DNA of 64,000 bases from JBFXCS01 sp050181915 (GCA_050181915.1 JBFXCS010000004.1:1-64000), one strand, 5' to 3'; counted from the stretch's first letter, positions 50,572-58,690 are shown. Notes: generated from the letters alone by a model not told the origin. Numbers and translations: made by a program.

Positions 50572-51060
50572 TCAGTCCTCGGTCTGGAAGTCGTCCGGGG
50601 TGACCTGCTCGAGGAACTCCTTGAAGCGCTCCACCACCTCGTCGGTGTCCTCGACCTCGTGCTCGAACTCGATGCCGCTCTCCTCGATCACCTGATCGGC
50701 GGCGAAGATGGGGGCGTTGCTGCGCACGGCGAGGGCGAGGGCGTCGCTGGGCCGCGAGTCGATCTCGATCTCCGACGACGACGCCCGCAGGGTGATGAGC
50801 GCGTAGAAGGTGTTCTCGCGCAGCTCGGTGACGGTGATCTTGGCGATCTCCGCGTTGAGCTCGGCGACGACGTCCGTGAGCAGGTCGTGGGTCATCGGCC
50901 GCGGCGTCTCGGCGCCCTGCAGCTTCATGAGGATGGCCGCCGCCTCGGCGTGCCCGATCCAGATGGGCAGGAACTTGTTGCCCGCGATGGTCTTCAGCAG
51001 CACGATCGGCTGCTTGCCGACCACGTCGAAGCTGACCCCGTAGATGGTCATCTCCTGCAT
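50572..51060 (-). CDS. DUF151 bifunctional nuclease family protein
   Basis: Protein of 162 residues. MTIYGVSFDVVGKQPIVLLK, FLPIWIGHAEAAAI and the Arg-Pro-Ser-Asp motif in IDSRPSDALALAVRSNAPIFAAD are the hallmark of the family, followed by an acidic C-terminal UVR-like helix (VVERFKEFLEQVTPDDF). Homologues have weak RNase/DNase activity. ATG 51060 has a perfect TATAAT on the minus strand 45 bases upstream. Confidence 0.93.
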   Translation of the reverse strand: MQEMTIYGVSFDVVGKQPIVLLKTIAGNKFLPIWIGHAEAAAILMKLQGAETPRPMTHDLLTDVVAELNAEIAKITVTELRENTFYALITLRASSSEIEIDSRPSDALALAVRSNAPIFAADQVIEESGIEFEHEVEDTDEVVERFKEFLEQVTPDDFQTED

Positions 51061-51105
51061 GACGACGCCTCGCTTTCGTCGGGGCCGGGAGGCGGACCTC
51101 GTCGC

Positions 51106-51111
51106 ATTATA
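51106..51111 (-). promoter_or_regulatory. TATAAT -10 element of the DUF151 gene
   Basis: Read on the minus strand, 51111-51106 is a perfect TATAAT in a CCTATAATGC context, close to the GCTATAATCC ahead of the 1762 gene. A -35 hexamer is not obvious. It gives a leader of about 40 bases before ATG 51060. Confidence 0.5.
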
Positions 51112-51166
51112 GGCCCGCTCCCGGGGCGGGCCCGCCGGTCCGCGGTCCCTCGCGGCGCGCCCCGCC

Positions 51167-51196
51167 TTGTGGCCGCGGCGGCCGGGTTGATACCCT
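51167..51196 (+). promoter_or_regulatory. Candidate promoter of tRNA-Ile
   Basis: TTGTGG (51167-51172) and TACCCT (51191-51196) are spaced by 18 bases, with TG two bases ahead of the -10 element giving a partly extended form. The mature tRNA begins at 51214, about ten bases after the expected transcript start. Confidence 0.4.
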
Positions 51197-51213
51197 CCGC
51201 GGCCGCAGGGCGG

Positions 51214-51287
51214 GGGCGATTAGCTCAGCCGGTTAGAGCGCATCTCTGATAAGGATGAGGTCCCTGGTTCGAGTCCAGGATCGCCCA
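51214..51287 (+). tRNA. tRNA-Ile (anticodon GAT)
   Basis: Complete 74-base cloverleaf. Acceptor arms GGGCGAT (51214-51220) and ATCGCCC (51280-51286) pair fully, with discriminator A at 51287. The D arm is GCTC/GAGC, the anticodon arm CATCT/GGATG encloses loop CTGATAA with anticodon GAT, and the T arm is CCTGG/CCAGG around TTCGAGT. The CCA end is not encoded. It stands alone between two protein genes. Confidence 0.97.
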
Positions 51288-51334
51288 TTTCACCGGCAGC
51301 CTGCCGCGCCACGGCGGGGAGGTCTCTGGCGTCA

Positions 51335-52000
51335 GTGAGCACCGGTCACGGAGGCCAGCAGGCTGAGACGACCAGACGTGTGAGCTGCCTGGTCGTGGAC
51401 GATCACGCGATCGTCCGCGAGGGGCTGAGGCGGGTGCTGTCCCAGCTCGAGGACATGGTCGTGGTCGGCGAGGCCGCCTCGGGCGAGGCGGCGGTCGAGC
51501 TGGTCGCCCGGCGCCGGCCGGACGTGGTGCTGATGGACGCGCGCATGCCCGGGATGGGCGGCATCGTCGCGGCCCAGCGGATCCTGGCCGAGCATCGCGA
51601 CGTGCGCGTCGTGATGTTCACCGCCCACGCCGAGCAGGACCTGCTGTGGGAGGCCCTCGACGCCGGCGCCCAGGGCTTCGTGCTGAAGGACTCCGACAGC
51701 GCCTCGCTGGTCGGGGCGATCCGCCAGGTGATGGCCGGCGACCCCTACGTCGACCCGCGCCTGGCCCCCGACTTCCTGCGCCAGCTCTCGAAGCCGCGGG
51801 CGGGCGGCATCCTCAGCGCCCGCGAGCGGGAGATCCTGCAGATGCTCGCCGACGGCTACTCGAACCGCGAGGTCTCGGAGCGCCTGGTCGTGAGCGTCGA
51901 GACCGTGAAGACGCACGTGAAGCACATCCTGGCCAAGCTGGAGGCCGAGCACCGCACCCAGGCGGTCGCGATCGGCATCCGCCAGTCGCTGATCCGGTGA
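51335..52000 (+). CDS. NarL/LuxR-family response regulator
   Basis: Protein of 221 residues. Receiver domain with VVDDHAIVREGL, the phospho-acceptor Asp in VLMDARMPGMGG, Thr in MFTAH and Lys in VLKDSD. The DNA-binding domain LSAREREILQMLADGYSNREVSERL, VSVETVKTHVKHILAKL is LuxR-type. GTG 51335 is the start. The stop overlaps the histidine kinase start (GTGA), forming a clear pair. Targets cannot be read; the gene lies 47 bases after the tRNA. Confidence 0.93.
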   Translation: MSTGHGGQQAETTRRVSCLVVDDHAIVREGLRRVLSQLEDMVVVGEAASGEAAVELVARRRPDVVLMDARMPGMGGIVAAQRILAEHRDVRVVMFTAHAEQDLLWEALDAGAQGFVLKDSDSASLVGAIRQVMAGDPYVDPRLAPDFLRQLSKPRAGGILSAREREILQMLADGYSNREVSERLVVSVETVKTHVKHILAKLEAEHRTQAVAIGIRQSLIR

Positions 52001-53637
52001 GCCGGCCCGGGCGAGCCGCGCTCCACGAGGCCGTCGTGGAGGTGGTCGCCCTGGTCGCGGGCGCGCCGAGCCTCGGCGCGGCCGGCGACGACACGCTCGA
52101 GCGGGCGCTCGGCCTGGTCGCGGAGGCCCTCGGCGCGCCCGCGGTGGCCCTGTACGTGCGCGAGCCCGCCGCGGGCAACCTGCTGCGCCGCGGCGCCGCC
52201 CGCCGGGGGGTCGGCGCCGAGCTCCCCGCCCTCGCCGCCGACCCGGCGGCCGCGGAGCTGGCCGGGGCCACGGTCGTCACGGCGCGGGCCGGCGGCCAGA
52301 CGGTGGGCGCGCTGGCGGTGGCCGCGCGCGGCGCCGAGCTCGACGAGGCCGAGCTGGCCGCCGCGCGCGCCGCGGCCCACGCGCTCGCACTAGGATTACG
52401 TAACGCTCAGCTTTTCGATGGTCTAAGGGAGCGTGCGCGTGAGCTCGACCGCCAGGTGCGGCAGCTGGTGGCGCTCACCGAGGTCGCGCGTGACGTGGCG
52501 CGGTCGCTGGACGAGGCCGAGGTGCACCGCACCATCGCGGCGCAGGCGCGGCGGCTGGTGCGGGCGGAGGCCGCCGTGCTGCTGCGCGGCGCCGGCGACG
52601 GGCTGACGGTGGCCGCCTGGGACGGCCCGGACGGCGAGGCCTCCCTCCCGCGGGCCGAGCGCCTGGGCCAGGTGGCCGGAGCCGGGCCGGGCGTCCGCCT
52701 GGGGCGCGAGATGGCCGTCCCGGTGCCCCGCCCGGACGGAGCCGACGGCGACCCCGCCGGGGTGATCGCGCTGTTCCGCGCCGGCGGAGACCCCTTCGAC
52801 GACGACGACCTGGAGCGCCTGCGCGGCCTTGCCGACCAGGCCACGGTGGCCCTGGCCAACGCCCGGCTGCTGGCCGACCTGCGCCGCGAGCAGCAGGAGC
52901 GCCGCGCGCTGGCGGCCGCGCTGGTGCAGGCGCAGGAGAACGAGCGCCGCCGGGTGGCCGAGGACCTGCACGACGGGCCGGTGCAGGACCTGGTGGGCCT
53001 CGGCCTGATGCTGGACGCCCTCTCCACCGATCTGCGCCCCTCCACGGAGGAGATCGCGGGCGAGGTCGATCGCGCCGCGGCGGCGGCGCGCGACGCGGTC
53101 CGCACGCTGCGCCGGGCGATCGGCGACCTGCACCCGGTCGCGCTGGAGGAGATGGGCTTCCAGGCCGCCACGCGCGCCCTGGTGCGGCGGCTGGAGTGGC
53201 AGGGCGTCGACGTCGAGCTCGACCTCGCCGCGGCGGACGGGCTGTCGGACATGCATCGCACCGTGGCCTTCCGCATCGTGCAGGAGGCCGTCGCGAACAT
53301 CGCCCGCCACGCCGAGCCGTCGCGGGTGTCGATCCGGGCCCGCCGCGAGGGCGGCCGGGTGGTGCTCGACGTGGCCGACGACGGGCGGGGCTTCGATCTC
53401 GCGCGCCCGCGGCCGGGGGTGGCCGAGGGGCACCTGGGCCTGGAGGCGGCGAAGGAGCGGGCGGCGCTCGCGGGCGGCGAGGTCACGATCACCTCGGCCG
53501 AGGGCGACGGCACCCTCCTCCGGCTCGACCTGCCGGGCGCCGGCGCGGCGCCGGTGGAGGATCAGCCGGGCGAGAGCCGCTCCAGCGCGGCCGCCAGCGC
53601 GGCCTCGTCGGCGAAGCGGAGCTCCACCACCACCTGA
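51997..53637 (+). CDS. NarL/DesK-type sensor histidine kinase
   Basis: Protein of 546 residues without transmembrane helices. Two GAF-like sensor domains (about 20-140 and 165-295) are linked by a coiled coil. HisKA_3 follows with NERRRVAEDLHDGPVQDL (H325), then HATPase with FRIVQEAVANIARHA, VADDGRGFDL and HLGLEAAKERAA. It should phosphorylate the response regulator just upstream. The last 25 residues, after LPGAGAAPVEDQ, are read from DNA that also encodes the C-terminus of ParB on the other strand (76-base overlap). Codons around 52387-52440 are unusually AT-rich. Confidence 0.92.
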   Translation: MSRPGRAALHEAVVEVVALVAGAPSLGAAGDDTLERALGLVAEALGAPAVALYVREPAAGNLLRRGAARRGVGAELPALAADPAAAELAGATVVTARAGGQTVGALAVAARGAELDEAELAAARAAAHALALGLRNAQLFDGLRERARELDRQVRQLVALTEVARDVARSLDEAEVHRTIAAQARRLVRAEAAVLLRGAGDGLTVAAWDGPDGEASLPRAERLGQVAGAGPGVRLGREMAVPVPRPDGADGDPAGVIALFRAGGDPFDDDDLERLRGLADQATVALANARLLADLRREQQERRALAAALVQAQENERRRVAEDLHDGPVQDLVGLGLMLDALSTDLRPSTEEIAGEVDRAAAAARDAVRTLRRAIGDLHPVALEEMGFQAATRALVRRLEWQGVDVELDLAAADGLSDMHRTVAFRIVQEAVANIARHAEPSRVSIRARREGGRVVLDVADDGRGFDLARPRPGVAEGHLGLEAAKERAALAGGEVTITSAEGDGTLLRLDLPGAGAAPVEDQPGESRSSAAASAASSAKRSSTTT

Positions 53638-54452
53638 CCGCCCGCGCCGCCGCGCACCCGGACCGGCGCGTCGAAGGCGCTGCCGAAGGCCTCGAGGGCG
53701 GCGTCGCCCAGCGGCGTGGGGTCGGCCGCGCGGCGGCGGCGGGGCCGCTCGGCGGCCTGGGAGCGGGCGAGCGCCTCCGTCGCCCGCACCGAGAGGCCCT
53801 CGGCGGCGGCGCGCTCGGCCACCCGCGTGCGGCGGCCGGGGCCGTCGGCCATCAGGATCGCCCGTCCGTGACCCTCCGAGAGGGCGCCCGTGGCGATCAT
53901 CTCCTGCACCGCCTCGGGCAGCTCCAGCAGGCGCACCAGGTTCGAGATCGCCGGGCGGCTGCGCCCCAGGCGCTCGGCGAGGGCGGCGTGGCTCTGGCCG
54001 AAGTCCTCGATCAGGCAGGCGCAGGCCGCGGCGACGTCGATGGGGGTCAGGTCCTCGCGCACCAGGTTCTCGACGAGGGCGAGCTCGACCCGCTCGCGGG
54101 CGTCCACGTCACGGACGACGGCCGGCACGCGGGCGAGACCGGCCAGGCGGGCCGCCCGCCACCTGCGCTCCCCCGCGACGAGCTGGTGGCGGCCGTCGCC
54201 GTCGGCCGGTCGCACGACGATGGGCTGGAGCACGCCGGAGGCGCGGATCGACGCGGCCAGCCCCTCCAGGGCCTCGCGCTCGATGGCGGCGCGGGGCTGA
54301 TCGGGGTTCGGCTCCACCGCGTCCAGGTCGATCTCGATCAGCCGGGCGGCCGGCGCGGTCGCGGCGGAGGCCGCGTCCGGCGGCGTGGCGTCGCCGAGCA
54401 GGGCGGCGAGGCCGCGCCCCAGGCCGCGGCGGTCGCGGGGTGTCTCAGCCAC
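53562..54452 (-). CDS. parB: Chromosome-partitioning protein ParB
   Basis: Protein of 296 residues. RRGLGRGLAALLG starts the ParA-interacting tail. The CTPase motif GERRWRAARLAG at 94-105 and the ENLVREDL block are intact. The helix-turn-helix that reads parS lies in LAERLGRSRPAISNLVRLL, and the C-terminal dimer domain ends AALERLSPG. ParB loads on parS and organises the origin. GTG 54452 overlaps the parA stop by eight bases. The 3' end overlaps the convergent kinase gene. Confidence 0.96.
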   Translation of the reverse strand: MAETPRDRRGLGRGLAALLGDATPPDAASAATAPAARLIEIDLDAVEPNPDQPRAAIEREALEGLAASIRASGVLQPIVVRPADGDGRHQLVAGERRWRAARLAGLARVPAVVRDVDARERVELALVENLVREDLTPIDVAAACACLIEDFGQSHAALAERLGRSRPAISNLVRLLELPEAVQEMIATGALSEGHGRAILMADGPGRRTRVAERAAAEGLSVRATEALARSQAAERPRRRRAADPTPLGDAALEAFGSAFDAPVRVRGGAGGQVVVELRFADEAALAAALERLSPG

Positions 54453-55197
54453 GGGCGGCGACCTCCTTGGCGGCCTCGAAGTAGGCGTCGGCCCCCGCGC
54501 AGTGGGGGTCGTAGCGGATCACCGGCTCACCGTACGACGGCGCCTCGGCGAGCCGCACGTTGCGCGGTACGACCGTGCGGAAGGCCAGGTCCGGGAAGTG
54601 GCGCCGCACCTCGCCGATGACCTCGCCGCTCACCCGCGTGCGCGAGTCGTGCATCGTCATGAGCATGCCGGTGACGCGCAGGCCCGGGTTCACGTGGGCC
54701 TGGACCGCCGCGACGGTCTCCATCAGGCGCGAGAGGCCCTCCAGGGCGTAGTACTCGCACTGCACCGGCACGATCAGCCGATCCGCCGCCGCGAGCGCGT
54801 TGATCGTGAGCAGGTCGAGCGACGGCGGGCAGTCGAGGAACACGTAGCGGTAGCGCGCGCGGGCGGGCTCCAGGGCGGCGGCCAGCAGGCGCTCCCGGTT
54901 GGCGCGGCCCGGCAGCTCGACGGCGGCGGACGCCAGATCGGGCGACGAGGCCAGCAGGTCGAGGTTGGGCACCCCGGTGGGCCGGATCGCCTCCTCCGGC
55001 GGGGTTCCGTCGAGCAGCACGTCCGCGATGGTCGGGCGGTCGCGGTCGCTCGCGCCGAGGCCGCCGGTGGCGTTGGCCTGCGGATCGACGTCGACCAGCA
55101 GCACGCGCGCGCCGGCCTCGGCCAGGCACGCGGCCAGGTTCACGGCGGTGGTGGTCTTGCCGACGCCGCCCTTCTGATTCGCGACGGCGTAGATCAT
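54445..55197 (-). CDS. parA: Chromosome-partitioning ATPase ParA/Soj
   Basis: Protein of 250 residues, the short chromosomal type. Deviant Walker A ANQKGGVGKTTTAVNLA lies at 6-22, Walker A-prime VLLVDVDPQANATGGLG and Walker B YVFLDCPPSLDLLTINAL follow. VVPRNVRLAEAPSYGEPVIRYDP is the conserved C-terminal DNA-binding region. It forms the gradient that moves ParB-bound origins. ATG 55197 overlaps the rsmG stop (ATGA). Confidence 0.96.
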   Translation of the reverse strand: MIYAVANQKGGVGKTTTAVNLAACLAEAGARVLLVDVDPQANATGGLGASDRDRPTIADVLLDGTPPEEAIRPTGVPNLDLLASSPDLASAAVELPGRANRERLLAAALEPARARYRYVFLDCPPSLDLLTINALAAADRLIVPVQCEYYALEGLSRLMETVAAVQAHVNPGLRVTGMLMTMHDSRTRVSGEVIGEVRRHFPDLAFRTVVPRNVRLAEAPSYGEPVIRYDPHCAGADAYFEAAKEVAARG

Positions 55198-55952
55198 CGC
55201 CGCGACTCCGCGCCCAGGGGACGCCGGGCGGCGCGCCCCGGCCTGCGGGGATAGCGGGCGGGCGTCGGCGCCACCCGCCGGAAGACCTGGAGCCGGCGGC
55301 GGGCGCCGGGGAACGGGGTCACCGGCAGGGGCGCGTCGCCGCTCAGGCCCAGATCGGCGGCGGCGCGCGCGCCGGCCGCCTCGAGGGCGGGATCGGCGTC
55401 ATCGCCCCGCCACAGCACGGCCGCCCCGCCGGGAGCCACGAAGGGCGCCAGCAGCTCGAGGGTCACCGGCAGGGGACCCAGCGCGCGGGCCACCGCGAGC
55501 GGGTACCGCTCCCTCTCGGCGGCGGCGAGGTGCTCGGAGCGGTCGTGCACGACGCGGACATTAGGGAACCCCGCGGCCGCGCGCGCGAGCCAGCCGGCCT
55601 TCGAGCGCTCGCTCTCGACGAGGGTGACGGCGAGGTCCGGCCGGGCCGCGGCGAGGGCGAGCCCGGGGAAGCCGGCGCCGCTGCCGACGTCGATCAGGGC
55701 CGGCGCCGCGGCCACCTCGCGCAGGGCCAGGGCGACAAGGCTGTCGGACAGGTGGCGATCGATGGCCTCGTCCAGATCCTCGATGGCGGTGAGGTTCTGG
55801 GGCTCCACGGCGATGCGGTCGAGCAGGGCGACGAGCCGTGCGGCGACGTCGGTGCCCAGCGCGACGCCGGCGCCGGCCACGCGGGACACCAGGCGCTCGG
55901 CGGGGCCCGGTGTTTCACGTGAAACACCGCCCGGCCCCTCCCGCGGCGTCAC
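55194..55952 (-). CDS. rsmG: 16S rRNA (guanine-N7) methyltransferase RsmG
   Basis: Protein of 252 residues. VEPQNLTAIEDLDEAIDRHLSDSL and the SAM motif LIDVGSGAGFPGLALA are the GidB/RsmG hallmarks, followed by VESERSKAGWLARAA and the proline-rich catalytic part. It methylates G527 of 16S rRNA. The N-terminal GVSRETPG is encoded by the parS site, a common arrangement in actinobacteria. GTG 55952 overlaps the jag stop (GTGA). The basic C-terminal tail is unusually long. Confidence 0.94.
   Translation of the reverse strand: MTPREGPGGVSRETPGPAERLVSRVAGAGVALGTDVAARLVALLDRIAVEPQNLTAIEDLDEAIDRHLSDSLVALALREVAAAPALIDVGSGAGFPGLALAAARPDLAVTLVESERSKAGWLARAAAGFPNVRVVHDRSEHLAAAERERYPLAVARALGPLPVTLELLAPFVAPGGAAVLWRGDDADPALEAAGARAAADLGLSGDAPLPVTPFPGARRRLQVFRRVAPTPARYPRRPGRAARRPLGAESRR
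55911..55926. promoter_or_regulatory. parS centromere site
   Basis: TGTTTCACGTGAAACA is an exact match to the consensus 16-base parS palindrome. It lies inside the 5' end of rsmG, next to parA-parB, as in many bacteria. ParB binds here and spreads. It is the only exact copy I found in the window. Confidence 0.97.
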
Positions 55953-56425
55953 TCCGCGGGCTCGACGATCACGCGGCGACGGGGCTCCTCGCCCTCGCTG
56001 CGCGTGACCACCTCCGGGTGCTCCTTCAGCGCCAGGTGGACGATCCGCCGGTCGTGCGGCGTCATCGCGTCCAGCTCGATCTCCTCGCCGTACTCCACCG
56101 CCTCCTTCGCCGCGCGATCGGCCAGATCGCGCAGAGCCGCCTCGCGCCGCGCCCGGTAACCGTCGGCGTCGAGCGACACGCGGCGACGGGCGCCGCCCTC
56201 CGCCCGCGAGGCGATCTGACCGGCCAGGTACTGGAGCGCGTCGATCGTCTCGCCGTTGCGGCCGACCAGCGCCGACGTGCCCTCCCCCTCGATCACCGCG
56301 GCCAGGTCGCCGTCGCCGTCGCGGCTCAGGCGGACCTCCGCATCGAGGCCCGCACCGGCCACCACGGCATCGAGCGCGCGGCCCACCGCCGCGGCGCCCG
56401 CGCCCAGCTCGGACTCACCACCCAT
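55949..56425 (-). CDS. jag: Jag/KhpB RNA-binding protein
   Basis: Protein of 158 residues. A KH-type domain contains VIEGEGTSALVGRNGETIDALQYLAGQIA with the GRNG loop, and an R3H domain ends in MTPHDRRIVHLAL with the R-x-x-x-H motif. The extra Jag_N domain of longer homologues is absent. It binds RNA and works next to YidC in the membrane insertion operon. ATG 56425 follows the yidC stop by 15 bases. Confidence 0.93.
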   Translation of the reverse strand: MGGESELGAGAAAVGRALDAVVAGAGLDAEVRLSRDGDGDLAAVIEGEGTSALVGRNGETIDALQYLAGQIASRAEGGARRRVSLDADGYRARREAALRDLADRAAKEAVEYGEEIELDAMTPHDRRIVHLALKEHPEVVTRSEGEEPRRRVIVEPAE

Positions 56426-56440
56426 CGCGCACCTCCGGGA

Positions 56441-57610
56441 TCACCGCTTCTTCTTCCGCGTCCGCTGCGCAGAGGCCGGCCGCGAGCCCTTCGCCGTGCC
56501 GCGCGCGCGCGGCTGGCGGCGCCGCTGTCCGGAGGCGCCGCCCCCGGAGGGCCGGTCGGCCGCGCCCTTCGGCTCCGATCCGCCGTCCTCCGTGCCCGTC
56601 TCGGTCGGCGGCTCGTCCGCCGCGTCGGCCGGCGCGTCCTCGACGACCTCCGGCTCGGGCGCCGGGTCGGGCTCGGGCGCGTCGGCCGCCTCCGGGGCGC
56701 TCGCCGGCTCGGGCGCCGTCACGGCCTCGCCCTGCGCCGCCGCGGCCTGACCGCGGCGGCGGCGCTTGCGCGGCGTCTGCCGCGGCGTCGTGCCCGCGTC
56801 ATCCTGTCCGGACGCCTCCCCGTCCTCCGCGCCGGTCTCGGTCGCCTCGGCACCGTCGGCGAGGGCCGCGGTGCGCTGCGCCTTCGGCGGCGTGCGCGAC
56901 CCCTTCTTCGGCGTGTACTCGGCGGCGCTCTCGGGATCGGCCAAGTGCAGCCCGATCCGGTGGCGCATCACGAGCTGCTGGCCGGCGGTCCACAGGTTCG
57001 TGGTCATCCAGTAGAGCACCAGGCCGGACGGCACCGGGAACTGGAACACGAACAGCACGACGCCCAGCGGGATGATGCGCATGATGCGGCGCTGGGTCTC
57101 GGGCATGTTCGGGGTGGCGGACAGCTCGGTCGACAGCAGCTGGGACAGGGCGTAGATGGCGACGATGACCCCGGCGCCCCAGCCGATGTCGTTCAGCTCG
57201 ACCCGGATGTCGGGGATCACCCACATGAACGACAGCGACCCGCTGCCGACGGTGGCCTCCTTCGCGAACTCGCGCAGCACGTAGTAGAGCGCGATGAACA
57301 CGGGGATCTGGAAGACCAGGGGAAGGCACGACGCGAAGGGGTTGATCTCGTTCTCTTTGTAGAACGCCATCATCTCCTCTTGGAGTTTCTGGCGGTTCCC
57401 CTTGTACTTCCGCTGCAGCTCCTTGATCTGCGGCGCCACGGCCTGCATCCGCCGCATCGACGCGTACTGCTTGATCACCAGCGGCAGCAGGATGATGCGC
57501 ACGATCACCGTGAGCACGACGATCGACCACCCGTAGGTGAGGTTGACGTTGTCGTGCAGGAAATCGAGGAGCGCGCGGAGCGGATCCTCGAGCAGCTGGA
57601 GCGGGTTCAC
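56441..57610 (-). CDS. yidC: Membrane protein insertase YidC/Oxa1
   Basis: Protein of 389 residues. Helices of the Oxa1 core are VNLTYGWSIVVLTVIVRIILLPLVIKQY with the conserved Arg, the cytoplasmic hairpin MQAVAPQIKELQRKYKGNRQKLQEE, and three later helices including INPFASCLPLVFQIPVFIALYYVL. It inserts Sec-independent proteins. The C-terminal 150 residues form a Pro/Ala/Glu-rich extension ending in Lys/Arg clusters (RKRRRRG and the final RKKKR), likely ribosome-binding. No large periplasmic domain, as in Gram-positive YidC. Its start overlaps the yidD stop. Confidence 0.95.
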   Translation of the reverse strand: MNPLQLLEDPLRALLDFLHDNVNLTYGWSIVVLTVIVRIILLPLVIKQYASMRRMQAVAPQIKELQRKYKGNRQKLQEEMMAFYKENEINPFASCLPLVFQIPVFIALYYVLREFAKEATVGSGSLSFMWVIPDIRVELNDIGWGAGVIVAIYALSQLLSTELSATPNMPETQRRIMRIIPLGVVLFVFQFPVPSGLVLYWMTTNLWTAGQQLVMRHRIGLHLADPESAAEYTPKKGSRTPPKAQRTAALADGAEATETGAEDGEASGQDDAGTTPRQTPRKRRRRGQAAAAQGEAVTAPEPASAPEAADAPEPDPAPEPEVVEDAPADAADEPPTETGTEDGGSEPKGAADRPSGGGASGQRRRQPRARGTAKGSRPASAQRTRKKKR

Positions 57611-57837
57611 CGGCGGAACACCCGCTGGTCACGGGGGTGGTCGACGCCGCCGTGGCTCCACGGGTTGCAGCGCAGCAGGCGCCACGCCGCCAGCACGACG
57701 CCGCGCGCCACGCCGAACTCCCGGATCGCCTGCACCGCGTACTCGGAGCAGCTCGGGTAGTACTTGCAGCGCTGCCCGAGCAGCGGCGAGACCGTCCGCT
57801 GGTAGAGGCGGATCGGGGCGATCACGATGCCCCTCAT
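57607..57837 (-). CDS. yidD: Membrane protein insertion efficiency factor YidD
   Basis: Protein of 76 residues. IRLYQRTVSPLLGQRCKYYPSCSEYAVQAI and LLRCNPWSHGGVD are the conserved Cys-containing blocks. It is a small membrane-associated protein that helps YidC. It overlaps rnpA and yidC by stop-start junctions. ATG 57837. Confidence 0.95.
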   Translation of the reverse strand: MRGIVIAPIRLYQRTVSPLLGQRCKYYPSCSEYAVQAIREFGVARGVVLAAWRLLRCNPWSHGGVDHPRDQRVFRR

Positions 57838-58232
57838 CGAGTCGGCGACCCGGCCTCGCCGCCCACGGCCCGCGCCGTGACCTCCCGCAGACGCTCGCCC
57901 AGGGCCTCGGAGCCCCGCTCCTCGATGTAGTCCACCGCCCCCGGCCGCGCGATCACGACCACGTCGATGCCGCGCGGCAGCTCCGCCTCGATCTCGGCGA
58001 AGCGCTCGCGCAGCACCCGCTTGACGCGATTGCGCTCCACCGCGCCGCCCACCTTGCGCGACACCGACAGGCCGAGGCGCGGCGGCGCATCCGCCGGCCG
58101 GTCGTCCCGCCGGAACGCGTACACGACGAGGTGACGGCCGGCCGCCGAGCGCCCGCGCCGGTACACCGCGTCGAAATCCCCCGAACGGGTGATTCGAGCT
58201 CGGCGCCGCGGAGCGGTGCCGGCGTCGGTCAT
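57834..58232 (-). CDS. rnpA: Ribonuclease P protein component
   Basis: Protein of 132 residues. RITRSGDFDAVYRRGRS, LGLSVSRKVGGAVERNRVKRVLRERF is the RNR motif region. It is the protein partner of RNase P RNA and matures tRNA 5' ends. ATG 58232 lies three bases after the rpmH stop. The Arg-rich N-terminus is typical. Confidence 0.96.
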   Translation of the reverse strand: MTDAGTAPRRRARITRSGDFDAVYRRGRSAAGRHLVVYAFRRDDRPADAPPRLGLSVSRKVGGAVERNRVKRVLRERFAEIEAELPRGIDVVVIARPGAVDYIEERGSEALGERLREVTARAVGGEAGSPTR

Positions 58233-58235
58233 CGT

Positions 58236-58370
58236 TCAGGCCGAGAGCCGCGCGCGGCCCTTGGCCCGGCGGCGCTTCAACACCGCCCGGCCCGCACGAG
58301 TGCTCATCCGCACCCGGAAGCCGTGCGTCTTCTTACGCTTGCGCCGATTAGGCTGGTAGGTCCGCTTCAC
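58236..58370 (-). CDS. rpmH: Ribosomal protein bL34
   Basis: Protein of 44 residues. KRTYQPNRRKRKKTHGFRVR and the KRRRAKGRARL tail are complete bL34. GTG 58370 is the start, a frequent choice for this gene. It heads the minus-strand rnpA-yidD-yidC-jag-rsmG-parAB operon next to the origin. Confidence 0.97.
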   Translation of the reverse strand: MKRTYQPNRRKRKKTHGFRVRMSTRAGRAVLKRRRAKGRARLSA

Positions 58371-58488
58371 GCGCGCCGCACTCCTGATTCCACGTCGATA
58401 TCCGGGCGCCCGCGGACGGGACGGGTGAGCCCCGCCGAAGGGACGGGGAGCATAGCAAACGCCCCCTCGCCTCCCACGCGCGCGCGGG

Positions 58489-58520
58489 CCATCCACAACT
58501 GTGGAGATCCCTGTGGAAAC
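58489..58520. promoter_or_regulatory. Three clustered DnaA-box-like sites
   Basis: CCATCCACA (58489-58497), TGTGGAGAT (58500-58508, opposite strand) and TGTGGAAAC (58512-58520, opposite strand) each share the CCACA core of the TTATCCACA box, with one to three mismatches. The first two form a dyad. Clustering next to dnaA supports DnaA binding. Confidence 0.6.
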
Positions 58521-58616
58521 CTCCGGGATCCCTTTCGTGGAGCGGGGTCGCGCCCCGCCCCGCCCGCGGTCCGCGGCGGGCCTGACACGCGTTTTCGCCG
58601 CTCAGTCGGATCTTTG

Positions 58617-58625
58617 TTTTCCACA
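58617..58625 (+). promoter_or_regulatory. DnaA-box-like site TTTTCCACA
   Basis: TTTTCCACA differs from the consensus TTATCCACA at one position and is embedded in the most AT-rich stretch of the intergenic region (GGATCTTTGTTTTCC). It could be the strongest box and lie beside the unwinding element. Confidence 0.6.
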
Positions 58626-58690
58626 GCCTCCGGTGAGGGGTTCCGTCCCGCGGGAGGCCGGGTTAGAGTCGCCGCCCCCGGGCCTACTCC

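Larger units (their letters stand above)
58371..58690. other. rpmH-GHKL intergenic region, candidate origin part with DnaA-box-like sites
   Basis: This 320-base divergent region has DnaA-box-like sequences clustered at 58489-58520 and at 58617-58625, a dyad around TCCACAACTGTGGA, and a mostly G/C 5' half with no gene. TAGAGT at 58664 could be the -10 element of the rightward gene. Gene orientation switches here from minus to plus, as expected at an origin. The upstream half may hold the rpmH promoter. Confidence 0.6.

Noticed and set aside
51997..53637. GHKL gene near dnaA as a second histidine kinase like this one
   Set aside because: Only the gene at 51997 has the HisKA_3 phospho-acceptor; the dnaA-linked protein has no such domain.
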